Source of the DNA: Carboxylicivirga fragile
GTDB lineage: Bacteria; Bacteroidota; Bacteroidia; Bacteroidales; Marinilabiliaceae
DNA length: 64,000 bases
Direction: 5' to 3'
NCBI GenBank assembly: GCA_025499625.1
Contig: JAFMVD010000022.1
Location: 24,102-88,101 of the forward strand
The notes under the pieces are model-generated. The model did not search any database, had not been told where the DNA came from, and saw only the letters and a program-made list of their open reading frames with translations. Position numbers and translations under genes: made by a program. The stretch's first letter is position 1; each line of letters begins with the position of its first letter. Below are positions 1-8,517 of the stretch, in pieces.

Positions 1-1362
1 GGCCTTGATGCCGAACTTTACATCGAATCAAACCCTTTAAATATTCTGTATCGTGAAACTAAGCGGCTACGTCATTATGCTTATTTATGTAACGAGCAGA
101 AGGCATCAAAACTAATTGGTTTATTAGCTGAAAAACAAATATGTGATGCTCTGGATAAGAAGTTCAAGTATGAGAAGGATATTAAATCTCTTATAAAGAA
201 ACTTAACAAAAGTAAGAATTCTGAAGACCTTTGGGGATGGTGGTCAGGCAATACAACTTCTTACTGGGTGAGCCACCATGTTATTAAAGCCTTGTCACTG
301 GCTAAAGTTCAGGGCTATGATATTACAATGGACGAACAAACATTAGCTCGACATTTAGTTAGTCGATTGCAATCGACCTATTCATTACACAATAAAGTGG
401 AATTACTAAACACTCTTATTCAGGTAGATTCAATAAGCAATTACACTTCGCACACAGATGACTTAGTTCAAAAATGCCACACATTTAATGATTCAATACT
501 GGTTTATTCCTTACGTCAGAAAATGGGTTATAAGGATGATATCACAGCTCTGGTTAATAAACACAAAACTACTTTGTACGGAAGTGTTTATTGGGGTAAT
601 AAAGGCTACTGGCTTTTTTCGAACGACTTGATGCAGACCCTACAAATGTACCAACTTATAAAGCAGAGTGGCAGATACAGAGACATGCTTCCGAAGATTA
701 GAAACTGGTTCTTTGAGCAAAGGGATAATTCGGGTTGGATTAATACGTATCAAGCTTCAAATATTATTAGAGGCTTACTACCAGAATTAATTAGTTTGAA
801 AGATAAAAGTGAAAATAATAGCATCACCGTTTCTTGGGATGGAGGAAGTGAGAACATACAGGAGTTGCCATTTCAAAAGTCCATTGCAAATAGTGATTAT
901 ATTACCATTACTAAAAAAGGAAAACAAACAGTCTTTGCAGGCTATCATCAAAAAGTATTTAATCCCAAGCCTGAGCCTAAAACCGATTACTTTGTTCTTA
1001 ACACCGCTTGGCAGCATAACAGTGAAAGTGTAAAACAATTAGAAGCAGGCAAGAAGTATCAACTAGAGGTAAGTATTGAGGTTAAAAACAAAAGCGATTA
1101 CTTAATGCTAGAAATTCCGATCCCTGCAGGCTGTTCATATGCTAACAAAAAAAGCCATGCTCATAATGAAGCTCATCGGGAGTATTACAAGGAAAAGGTA
1201 AATATCTATTTCCGATCGTTGGAGCCAGGTACTTATATTAAAACCATTGAATTAGTGCCTCGCTTTAATGGTAAGTTTAATATTAATCCGGCTAAAATAG
1301 AGCAAATGTATTTCCCTGTATTTTATGGAAGAAATGGAATGAAACAAGTAGTGGTTGAGTGA
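1..1362 (+). CDS. Alpha-2-macroglobulin-like protein, C-terminal part (5' end outside window)
   Basis: The frame is open from the first base, so this is the 3' end of a longer gene. The visible 453 residues begin in a helical domain with a WGWWSG segment followed by SYWVSHHVIKAL, which resembles the alpha/alpha thioester-domain region of bacterial alpha-2-macroglobulins. The last 150 residues look like the beta-rich C-terminal MG10/receptor-binding-like domain and end in YFPVFYGRNGMKQVVVE. Family members are large periplasmic or surface proteins thought to trap proteases. The diagnostic thioester motif (CxEQ) would lie upstream and cannot be checked, so the assignment rests on resemblance of the C-terminal half. 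It converges with the cobalamin operon on the other strand. Confidence 0.65.
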   Translation, partial: GLDAELYIESNPLNILYRETKRLRHYAYLCNEQKASKLIGLLAEKQICDALDKKFKYEKDIKSLIKKLNKSKNSEDLWGWWSGNTTSYWVSHHVIKALSLAKVQGYDITMDEQTLARHLVSRLQSTYSLHNKVELLNTLIQVDSISNYTSHTDDLVQKCHTFNDSILVYSLRQKMGYKDDITALVNKHKTTLYGSVYWGNKGYWLFSNDLMQTLQMYQLIKQSGRYRDMLPKIRNWFFEQRDNSGWINTYQASNIIRGLLPELISLKDKSENNSITVSWDGGSENIQELPFQKSIANSDYITITKKGKQTVFAGYHQKVFNPKPEPKTDYFVLNTAWQHNSESVKQLEAGKKYQLEVSIEVKNKSDYLMLEIPIPAGCSYANKKSHAHNEAHREYYKEKVNIYFRSLEPGTYIKTIELVPRFNGKFNINPAKIEQMYFPVFYGRNGMKQVVVE

Positions 1363-1384
1363 GTAATCTAGGAGCGGCTCTTTT

Positions 1385-1443
1385 ACCCCTAAATCCCCTA
1401 AAAGGGACTATAGCCTCCCTTTTAGGGGAGGTTGGAGGGGTAA
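1385..1443. repeat. Dispersed C/G-rich palindromic repeat, copy A
   Basis: Pattern ACCCCTAAATCCCCTAAAAG, then a short spacer, then CCTCCCTTTTAGGGGAGG and GGAGGGGTA. The two halves are largely self-complementary. Closely related copies are at 6167-6197 and 13326-13404. It sits between two convergent genes and is preceded at about 1370 by AGGAGCGGCTCTTTT, which matches one arm of the palindrome at 30986-31031. It may act as a transcription terminator; that is inference. Confidence 0.7.
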
Positions 1444-1483
1444 GGCCAATCATCAGAGTTCTCTTTTCTTAAGATTCAACTCT

Positions 1484-2545
1484 CTACTCCTCTATCCGAA
1501 TATCGTCATTAGCTGTGTTATAAACTGCTGCTTCGTCGAAGGAAGTCATACGGTTAATCATGGCTACGGCACCTTGCATTACTGAATAAGCTACGGCGGC
1601 ACCTGTTCCTTCTCCCAGGCGGAACCCCAGATCTAAGATAGGCTCACCTTGCATGTGGCTAACCATTTTTTGATGCCCTTGCTCCTTTGATTGATGTGAG
1701 AAGAATGCGTAATCCACCACCTTTGGGTTAATGGCATGGGCAGCCAATAGAGCGGAAGTGGTAATAAAGCCATCCGTGATGATCGCCATGCGACGCGATG
1801 CGGCCTCTAACATTCCGCCTGCAATCGTTGCAATTTCGAAACCGCCAAAACGTGCCAGGTTTTCAATGGCATTGTCAGAAACCCCGTGTTTAGAGATGGC
1901 TTGCTCTAACACATCGGCTTTGTGGTTCACACCATCGGGACTTAAGCCCGAACCAGGTCCCACGCAGGTGCGAATATCCATACCCGTATAAACGGACAAT
2001 AAAGCCGAAGCGGGTGATGTGTTACCAATTCCCATTTCTCCAAAACCAACTACGTTTGTTCCTTCGATATGAAGTTTAGCCACAATATCGCGTCCGTTCT
2101 GAATGGCTTGTTGGCATTCATCCATTGTCATGGCTGGCTCGCGCAGGAAATTGCGTGAGCCTTTACGCACCTTGGCATCGATCAACTTAGGGTGTGCTTT
2201 GAAATCGAACTTAACGCCAGCATCTACTACTCTTAGATCAAAACCATAAACTTGCGAAAATAAGCCTATTCCCCCTCCTCCATCCAGGAAATTTAAACAT
2301 TGCTGCCAGGTTATTTCTATGGGACAAGGACTCACACCTTCTTCACAGATATCATGATCAGAAGCAACAGTCAACATGACTGGTTTTAATAACTGTGGTT
2401 CAAGCGTACCTTGTATCAACCCAAGTTGCAAAGCAATCTCCTCCATTTGCCCCAAGGAACCAATTGGTTTTGCTTTCTGATCAATTTTATTTTGTATATC
2501 TTCCTTTAGTTCTAAATGTAAATCAGGGATGATCAACTTGTCCAT
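1484..2545 (-). CDS. cobT: Nicotinate-nucleotide--dimethylbenzimidazole phosphoribosyltransferase
   Basis: CobT transfers the phosphoribosyl group of nicotinate mononucleotide to 5,6-dimethylbenzimidazole to make alpha-ribazole phosphate, the activated lower ligand of cobalamin. The 353-residue length is normal for the family. The C-terminal motif EGTGAAVA (residues 312-319) carries the catalytic glutamate (E317 in Salmonella CobT), and the central GFGEMGIGNTSPASALL segment is the conserved substrate-binding loop. It is the last gene of a four-gene minus-strand operon, 18 bp after cbiB. Confidence 0.95.
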   Translation of the reverse strand: MDKLIIPDLHLELKEDIQNKIDQKAKPIGSLGQMEEIALQLGLIQGTLEPQLLKPVMLTVASDHDICEEGVSPCPIEITWQQCLNFLDGGGGIGLFSQVYGFDLRVVDAGVKFDFKAHPKLIDAKVRKGSRNFLREPAMTMDECQQAIQNGRDIVAKLHIEGTNVVGFGEMGIGNTSPASALLSVYTGMDIRTCVGPGSGLSPDGVNHKADVLEQAISKHGVSDNAIENLARFGGFEIATIAGGMLEAASRRMAIITDGFITTSALLAAHAINPKVVDYAFFSHQSKEQGHQKMVSHMQGEPILDLGFRLGEGTGAAVAYSVMQGAVAMINRMTSFDEAAVYNTANDDIRIEE

Positions 2546-2563
2546 TTTTATCGAAGGTTATTT

Positions 2564-3508
2564 TTAATAATACAATGCATACTTCAAGGCCAAAGCCAGT
2601 ACTATAGCAACAAAACATACGGCATGATTTACGCGAGCACTTACGCTATAATCCTGCATCGTAATGGCACGATTATTTATACCAATATGTGGTTTATCCA
2701 CTCTTTTACCATGGTAAATATTTGAACCACCAAATTGCACACTTAAGATGCCAGCCAAGGCCGATTCAGGATAACCAGCATTAGGGCTGCTGTGTTTGTT
2801 ACCAAACTTTAGCATAAACCGAAAAGCTCGTAACGAGCCAGTCACCATCACCATCAACAAACCAGTAAGGCGAGCTGGGATATAATTAGCCACATCATCG
2901 AGGCGTGCCGCAAAACGCCCATAATACAGGTAACGCTCACTCTTGTAGCCTATCATCGAATCCAGAGTATTTACCATTTTATAGGCCATCATGGCGGGTA
3001 TGCCTCCAATGGCAAACCAAAACACAGGTGCCACAACACCATCACTTAGGTTCTCGGCCATGGTTTCCAACACCGCTGTTCGTATCTGTTGAGCGCTCAA
3101 CTGCGATGTATCGCGGCCTACAATGCGAGACAGTTGCTTACGTCCTGCTTCCAAGCCCTCTTCTTCCAACTTCTCAAACACCATTTGTCCCTCTTTGATC
3201 AAGGTACGATTTGCCAATCCATAAAAAAAGAATAGCCCAATGAAGAGGTAGGATAATAGCTCATCGACTAGTGAGAGCAAATATTGGGCTGTCATAAAAA
3301 AGACTAGTACAGCTGTCACCAATATTACAGTGACTAAGAGCCCTTTTAGAAAACGCTTTCCCCCTTTGTTGAATCGTTTTTCGAACCAAGAAATACTTCG
3401 TCCGAAATAAACAATGGGATGGGGCAAATAAGGCGGATCTCCAAGTATTAAATCGAGAACATACGCTACAAAAACAACGAGTAATTCAATTTGAAAAGTC
3501 ATTAGCAA
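2564..3508 (-). CDS. cbiB: Adenosylcobinamide-phosphate synthase
   Basis: CbiB (CobD in the aerobic nomenclature) is an inner-membrane enzyme that joins aminopropanol phosphate to adenosylcobyric acid. The 314-residue protein has the typical N-terminal hydrophobic segments, the DLILGDPPYLPHPIVYFG motif near residues 20-37, the VAPVFWFAIGGIPAMMAYK region and SPNAGYPESALAGIL, all characteristic of the family. Its start overlaps the end of the upstream aminotransferase-like gene by 7 bp, indicating translational coupling. Confidence 0.95.
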   Translation of the reverse strand: MLMTFQIELLVVFVAYVLDLILGDPPYLPHPIVYFGRSISWFEKRFNKGGKRFLKGLLVTVILVTAVLVFFMTAQYLLSLVDELLSYLFIGLFFFYGLANRTLIKEGQMVFEKLEEEGLEAGRKQLSRIVGRDTSQLSAQQIRTAVLETMAENLSDGVVAPVFWFAIGGIPAMMAYKMVNTLDSMIGYKSERYLYYGRFAARLDDVANYIPARLTGLLMVMVTGSLRAFRFMLKFGNKHSSPNAGYPESALAGILSVQFGGSNIYHGKRVDKPHIGINNRAITMQDYSVSARVNHAVCFVAIVLALALKYALYY

Positions 3509-4542
3509 GAAACGGCTTGTAGTTTTTTCACGCTCATCTTAAGCGCATCAATCAATAAAGTATTACGTTTAGTGCCGAGCGAAGCAACACGAATATGGTT
3601 CTTACTCAAAGTTCGGAAGTTTGCTGCATCACGAATTAGCAGATGGTACTTCTCTAACAAATGTGCCTTTAAGACACTTGATTCTATTGGTGTTTTCACC
3701 AAGAAATAACCAGTATGCGAAGGTGTTACTTCAAAACCCAATGCCTTTAATTCGTTGGCTAAGGCCCTTGCCTCGGAATGATACTGCAAACGCAGTGTGT
3801 CGGTAATTCGTGGATTTGAAATGGTGTACTTACCCGCTGCCACCGCCAAAGCATTCACACTCCAGGGCGATTTAATGGCTGACAAGCGCTTATACAATTG
3901 GGTACTGCATAGTAGGTATCCCAATCGCAAGCCAGGCAAGCAACTGTTCTTGGTCATTGATTTTAAGATCACCAGATTATCCATGAGTTGCAAGGAAGAT
4001 ATCAATGACTCATCCTCCAGGCAAAAATCCATGTAAGCTTCGTCGATCACGAAAAGCGTTTGAGGGTTATTCTTAATCAACTTTCTTAAGGGCTCTGCTT
4101 TTATCAATTGTCCTGATGGATTGTTAGGATTGCACAACCAAAAGATATCACTCTCAGTATTTAAACCGGCATTGATGAAATTCTCGCCGCAAAAACTAAT
4201 GCTGTGATTATTTATTTCGCAAGCGTGCTCGTATTCCGAAAAAGTTGGCGAAATAATACGGCTCTTTTTCCCAGCATATAATTGGGCCAACAGAAAGATG
4301 GACTCAATGGTTCCGTTACAAACCAATACTTGATTACTATGCAAACCATAGCTCTCGGCAATGAGGCCGGCCAACGATTCGGCTTTTACTTCAGGGTAAT
4401 GACCAATAGTGTTTAACTGTTCTTGCAAAACACTTAATAATTGAGGATCGGGTCCTAAATTCCAGGTATTTGTACTGAAGTCGGCTATTACCTCCTGCTC
4501 AAACTGGTAGCCATCATCGCCATGTTCAAAACGGTTTATCAT
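3502..4542 (-). CDS. cobD: Threonine-phosphate decarboxylase-like PLP enzyme of cobalamin synthesis
   Basis: A fold-type I PLP enzyme of 346 residues, close to histidinol-phosphate aminotransferase in overall pattern. The WLCNPNNPSGQL loop and the LKSMTKNSCLPGLRLGY segment with the Schiff-base lysine are visible. Position between cobQ and cbiB argues for CobD (Salmonella nomenclature; also called CobC), which decarboxylates L-threonine O-3-phosphate to (R)-1-amino-2-propanol phosphate for CbiB. The start codon overlaps the cobQ stop in an ATGA arrangement. A histidinol-phosphate aminotransferase function is the alternative, but the context makes it unlikely. Confidence 0.87.
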   Translation of the reverse strand: MINRFEHGDDGYQFEQEVIADFSTNTWNLGPDPQLLSVLQEQLNTIGHYPEVKAESLAGLIAESYGLHSNQVLVCNGTIESIFLLAQLYAGKKSRIISPTFSEYEHACEINNHSISFCGENFINAGLNTESDIFWLCNPNNPSGQLIKAEPLRKLIKNNPQTLFVIDEAYMDFCLEDESLISSLQLMDNLVILKSMTKNSCLPGLRLGYLLCSTQLYKRLSAIKSPWSVNALAVAAGKYTISNPRITDTLRLQYHSEARALANELKALGFEVTPSHTGYFLVKTPIESSVLKAHLLEKYHLLIRDAANFRTLSKNHIRVASLGTKRNTLLIDALKMSVKKLQAVSC

Positions 4543-6020
4543 TTCTTCTCCTCCCCATGCATAGTACGATACATGTAATCTATATCGAGGTTAGCCCGAA
4601 GATGATCAGCCAATTTATCGTATTCTTTATCTTTAAACTCTTTGTAAGACATGCCACTCTCTGTCGCATTGGCATAAGGTTCGAGCAGTTGATTAATCAC
4701 TACCTGGTTATCTAGTATGCCGTGCATATAAGAGCCCCAGCAACGTTCGCTCTTGTAAACACCTTCTTGCGATCCATCATCGAGTGTTAATAAGAAAGGA
4801 GCTTCATCGAGTACCTTAGTCTGCCCCATGTGAATTTCGTAGCCCTCGCACCAATCTTGTTTATCCAGAAACTGAAAACGTGTTTGAACGGTTTGCTTCT
4901 CGTCAGTAATGGTGGTTTCGACTGGCAAAAGATCCAGTCCATTGAGTTGCTTAATGCTTCCTTCAATGCCTTCGGGATCGTTAATGCTTTTGCCCAGCAT
5001 CTGATAACCTCCGCAGATACCAATCACTGTTTTACCATTGGCATGCATGCTTTTTATTAGCTTGTCCAGACCTTTTGTTTGCAGTCCTTTCAGGTCTTTC
5101 AATGTGCTTTTTGAACCGGGAAGGATAACGATGTCGGCTTTCTGAATTTCAGACGACTGATCGGAATAAAACAAGTTTACTCTGCCATCGTGTTGAAGCG
5201 CATCAAAATCGGTGAAATTCGACATCTGATTAAGTAGAACAACTGCCACATTCACCTTACCGGCCATGGCAGTTCGTTTCTTTTGCTCCAGCACCACTGA
5301 GTCTTCTTCTTCTACATATATATCGCGAAAGTAAGGAACAACCCCTACCACGGGAACACCCGTTAAATCTTCAATTATCTTTCTGCCATCATCAAACAAG
5401 GTAATATCCCCTCTGAACTTATTTATGATGATGCCTTTAATGTGTTTACGTTCTTCCTCGTCGAGCAGCATGATGGAACCGTACACACTGCCAATAACAC
5501 CGCCCCTGTCGATATCCGACACCAAATACACATCGGCTCCGGTACGTATGGCCATGCGCATATTTACGATATCACGCTTCTTTAGGTTTAACTCCGATAT
5601 TGAACCCGCACCTTCTAACACAATGGGCGAAAAGCGTTGACTTAAACGCTCAAAAGCAGCATAGGCCGCATCGAACAAGACATTGCTATCTTCGGAACGA
5701 AAATATTCGTAAGCCGAACGATTACCGATTGGTTTACCATTCAAAACTACTTGCGAAACCATTTCGCCAGTTGGCTTTAGTAAAACCGGATTCATGTCGG
5801 AATGACAAGGAATTCCACACGCTTCGGCCTGTGTGGCTTGTGCCCGGCCTATCTCCAAACCCTCGGGTGTAGCGTAACTATTAAGCGACATATTCTGCGC
5901 TTTATAGGGAGCTGGCGAGTAGCCATCTTGCTTGAGAATACGGCAGATACCGGCATTTATAACACTTTTACCTGCATCGGAGCAGGTTCCAACAATCATG
6001 ATGGGTTTAAGCTGTTTCAT
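4539..6020 (-). CDS. cobQ: Cobyric acid synthase
   Basis: CobQ (CbiP) amidates adenosylcobyrinic acid a,c-diamide at four positions using glutamine and ATP. The N-terminal domain starts with the P-loop-like VGTCSDAGKSV, followed by YKAQNMSLNSYAT and VLEGAGSISELNL. The C-terminal glutamine amidotransferase domain has the nucleophilic cysteine in GICGGYQMLG (around residue 335) and the late histidine in WGSYMHGILDN. I start the gene at the ATG at 6020 (MKQLKPIMIVG) because the frame's 11 further upstream residues precede the conserved N-terminus; this gives 493 residues, the usual length. It is the first gene of the operon. Confidence 0.95.
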   Translation of the reverse strand: MKQLKPIMIVGTCSDAGKSVINAGICRILKQDGYSPAPYKAQNMSLNSYATPEGLEIGRAQATQAEACGIPCHSDMNPVLLKPTGEMVSQVVLNGKPIGNRSAYEYFRSEDSNVLFDAAYAAFERLSQRFSPIVLEGAGSISELNLKKRDIVNMRMAIRTGADVYLVSDIDRGGVIGSVYGSIMLLDEEERKHIKGIIINKFRGDITLFDDGRKIIEDLTGVPVVGVVPYFRDIYVEEEDSVVLEQKKRTAMAGKVNVAVVLLNQMSNFTDFDALQHDGRVNLFYSDQSSEIQKADIVILPGSKSTLKDLKGLQTKGLDKLIKSMHANGKTVIGICGGYQMLGKSINDPEGIEGSIKQLNGLDLLPVETTITDEKQTVQTRFQFLDKQDWCEGYEIHMGQTKVLDEAPFLLTLDDGSQEGVYKSERCWGSYMHGILDNQVVINQLLEPYANATESGMSYKEFKDKEYDKLADHLRANLDIDYMYRTMHGEEKK

Positions 6021-6166
6021 GGTCGACACAAAAATTTGCGCAAAGATATACAAATAGCGTCTTGTTAAAGCTTCAAATCACTTTTTTCAACATTTGTATT
6101 TAACGTGAATCAGAAATAGCTTAACTAAACACGGAGACACGGAGATGTAGAGAAATACCTAGCCAT

Positions 6167-6197
6167 ACCCCTCTTATCCCCTAAAGGGGAGGTTCCC
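6167..6197. repeat. Dispersed C/G-rich palindromic repeat, copy B (short)
   Basis: ACCCCTCTTATCCCCTAAAG followed by GGGAGGTTCCC. It shares the TCCCCTAAA...GGGGAGGTT core with the copies at 1385-1443 and 13326-13404 but lacks the distal arm, so it may be a decayed copy. Confidence 0.6.
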
Positions 6198-6291
6198 AAT
6201 TGTTTATAAATAAAAGGGATAATTAACTAAATGACATTGCCTCCAAAGCTCTCTTTAAAAAGAGACTTAGTTACATATTCTTAAAAAATTT

Positions 6292-6299
6292 TATCTTTG
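6292..6299 (+). promoter_or_regulatory. Candidate Bacteroidota -7 promoter element
   Basis: TATCTTTG matches the Bacteroidota -7 consensus TAnnTTTG and lies 35 bp before the start codon at 6335. No clear -33 TTTG is visible at the expected spacing. Confidence 0.5.
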
Positions 6300-6334
6300 G
6301 CTACATTAATCCCTATGAGTAAAAATCACACCTA

Positions 6335-7363
6335 ATGGAACAAGACAAGCATAGCCCTGATCAAAATACAGAAGAGAAACAATCAACAACAATCGTCTGT
6401 AAAAACTGTGAAACGATTTTTGACGGTACGTATTGCCCACAATGCGGGCAGCATATAAAAGAGCTCGAACGTCCAATTCGTTTTATGTTTGTCGATTTCA
6501 TGGGAACGGTGGTATCCTTTGATACACGACTAATAAAAACCTTAGTTGCCATTCTTTTTAAACCGGGCAAACTAACACAAGATTTTCTGGATGGAAAAAG
6601 AGCGCGTTACATGCCTCCTTTTCGATTTTACGTGTTCATTAGTTTTGTGATGTTTCTTCTTGTTTCAACCATTACGAACAGTTCGATCAAAGAAAATAAT
6701 TTTACAGTATTTGGCGATGACAACGACAATGCCATGGTTAAAATTGACCGAGACTCTGCCCAAGTCATTAAGGATTCTGTAATGAATGTTGTTGATCATG
6801 AATTAAAGAATAACCTTGATTCAGCAGAGTATGCCACCTATAAGAAGAATAGCATGACTGTGGATTCGATTCCAGATAAAATGGATGATTTCATGCAAGG
6901 TATTGAGGATGCTGTTGAAGGTGATGATGACTCGAAGTATGCAGCCACCACCAAATTAATAAAAGAGCACCCCGAGTTATATATGAATAAACTCTTTCAA
7001 TTCACCTCGTGGTCTTTATTTCTGTTTATGCCCCTCTTTGCCTTCTTTCTGTGGATATCATTCTTGCGCAGCAAAAAGCTTTACATTGGACATTTGATAT
7101 TTGGTTTAAATATTCACTCTTACATATTTACTATTACATCATTGGTTATAGCTGTTGCACTTATTTTTCCAAATCACGACACTACGTGGATGGGCTATTT
7201 ATTCTGGACTTTACCAATCTACCAGGTGATAGGTGCTCGCCGCCTCTACAAACGCAAGTGGGTTTCTACCTTCTTTAAAATGACACTCGTTTGGTTTATG
7301 TATGGTTTTGTTTGGCTAATTGGTTTAGTAACACTTCTTGTATTTTCTTTTATTGGGATGTAA
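6335..7363 (+). CDS. DUF3667 family integral membrane protein
   Basis: A 342-residue protein of unknown function. Near residues 22-40 there is a zinc-ribbon-like CKNCETIFDGTYCPQCGQ, followed by the characteristic FDTRLIKTLVAILFKPG and ARYMPPFRFYVFISF of the DUF3667 family. Four or five hydrophobic segments follow: one near residue 110, separated by a long acidic loop (about residues 125-215) from a C-terminal cluster from residue 220 onward. The family is widespread in Bacteroidota and usually monocistronic. The start is supported by the promoter element just upstream. Confidence 0.85.
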   Translation: MEQDKHSPDQNTEEKQSTTIVCKNCETIFDGTYCPQCGQHIKELERPIRFMFVDFMGTVVSFDTRLIKTLVAILFKPGKLTQDFLDGKRARYMPPFRFYVFISFVMFLLVSTITNSSIKENNFTVFGDDNDNAMVKIDRDSAQVIKDSVMNVVDHELKNNLDSAEYATYKKNSMTVDSIPDKMDDFMQGIEDAVEGDDDSKYAATTKLIKEHPELYMNKLFQFTSWSLFLFMPLFAFFLWISFLRSKKLYIGHLIFGLNIHSYIFTITSLVIAVALIFPNHDTTWMGYLFWTLPIYQVIGARRLYKRKWVSTFFKMTLVWFMYGFVWLIGLVTLLVFSFIGM

Positions 7364-7426
7364 CATATTTAAGTGAATTAGTCTTAAATCGCCATCGAAC
7401 AAAGAACTTCAGTTTAACGAATACTA

Positions 7427-8308
7427 ATGAAAAGAATTCTAATAGTATTAGTTCTATTAATATGCACAATTGCACACACATCAAAAGCCTGTGATTGTGG
7501 ATACTTAGGCAGCTTTGTTTATTCAAGTCAAGCAGCTGACATAGTCGTATATGGAAAGATTATTGAATATGACTCAATGGTTACTCGTAGTTTACATGAG
7601 AATCCATATTCAATGAAATTCTTAATCATTGAAAAGCTACGAGGTATTGAAGAACATGATACAATTATAGTTTGGGGCGATAATGGGTTTGAATGCAGGC
7701 CATATATTGAGCATTTTAAACCAAATACAGAATGGATTTTAGCGTTGAATAGACTTGACTATACAGGGCGTAATAATTATGAAATATCTATATGCGGGGA
7801 ATTCTATGTTCCTGTAAAGGAAAGAAAAGTACAGGGCCAAATATTTGGATGGTACGATAAGAATGAATCAAAAACATACAACTACGAATTCATAAAGAAT
7901 CTCATACAAAATCCTTTACACTATCCCCTTCAAAGACCCTCGAAAAGATTAAAAGAAAGTAGAAGTAAAATTGGACTTGAATACATGACGTATTGTGATT
8001 TTCTGCCCGAAAGTTCTCTTGATATCTACACTATAAATAAAATTATTAACGAGGAGCTTGTACTACCTCTAGATTTTATGAGTATAGGTGATTCATATCT
8101 GATAAACGCAAGGGTCATTATTGATATTAATGGAGAATTCTATTTCAATGGCACCTATGCTAATTACTATAAACCATCGATAGAACACACAATGATCGAG
8201 AATCAATTAGATAAGATACTAAGAAATATAGGCAAGTGGAAATATGGCTTGGAAGCAGGAAAACCTGTTACAGCGGAGCTAATAATCCCCATACTATTGA
8301 AAAAATAA
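7427..8308 (+). CDS. Secreted protein with CxCG N-terminus and TonB-like C-terminal domain
   Basis: 293 residues with a clear N-terminal signal peptide (MKRILIVLVLLICTIAHTSKA) ending before CDCG. The N-terminal half (CDCGYLGSF, then VVYGKIIEYDS, later a cysteine near residue 84 and another near 124) resembles the NTR/TIMP-like secreted domains common in Bacteroidota. The C-terminal 110 residues (NARVIIDINGEFYFNG, then IGKWKYGLEAGKPVTAELIIP) match the pattern of the C-terminal domain of Bacteroidota TonB-like proteins, where a KWxPGxxxGKPV motif is typical. No TonB transmembrane or proline-rich region is present, so it is not a functional energy transducer. Function unknown. Confidence 0.7.
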   Translation: MKRILIVLVLLICTIAHTSKACDCGYLGSFVYSSQAADIVVYGKIIEYDSMVTRSLHENPYSMKFLIIEKLRGIEEHDTIIVWGDNGFECRPYIEHFKPNTEWILALNRLDYTGRNNYEISICGEFYVPVKERKVQGQIFGWYDKNESKTYNYEFIKNLIQNPLHYPLQRPSKRLKESRSKIGLEYMTYCDFLPESSLDIYTINKIINEELVLPLDFMSIGDSYLINARVIIDINGEFYFNGTYANYYKPSIEHTMIENQLDKILRNIGKWKYGLEAGKPVTAELIIPILLKK

Positions 8309-8517
8309 AACATAATATATTTCAAGATATATTAACGCATCACAACTCAAACTATCGCTAGAATCTAGCAAACTAAAGTTTAAGAGAATGCTTCCTAATT
8401 TAATTTTAGCATTTGCCTATATTCTTAATATTCTTCACCTTTAAGCTTCAATTTACAAACAAACGCATTTTTTCCTCTCTTAAATAAAAAAAGAATAGTT
8501 CATCTAAATACATAAAC

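Larger units (their letters stand above)
6021..6334. other. Divergent intergenic region between cobQ and the DUF3667 gene
   Basis: This stretch holds no gene. It contains a short copy of the dispersed C/G-rich palindrome (6167-6197), a direct repeat ACACGGAGACACGGAG near 6129-6144, and a promoter element at 6292-6299. I looked for a cobalamin riboswitch upstream of cobQ and saw neither the B12 box nor its conserved flanks, unlike at 15690-15875. Confidence 0.6.
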
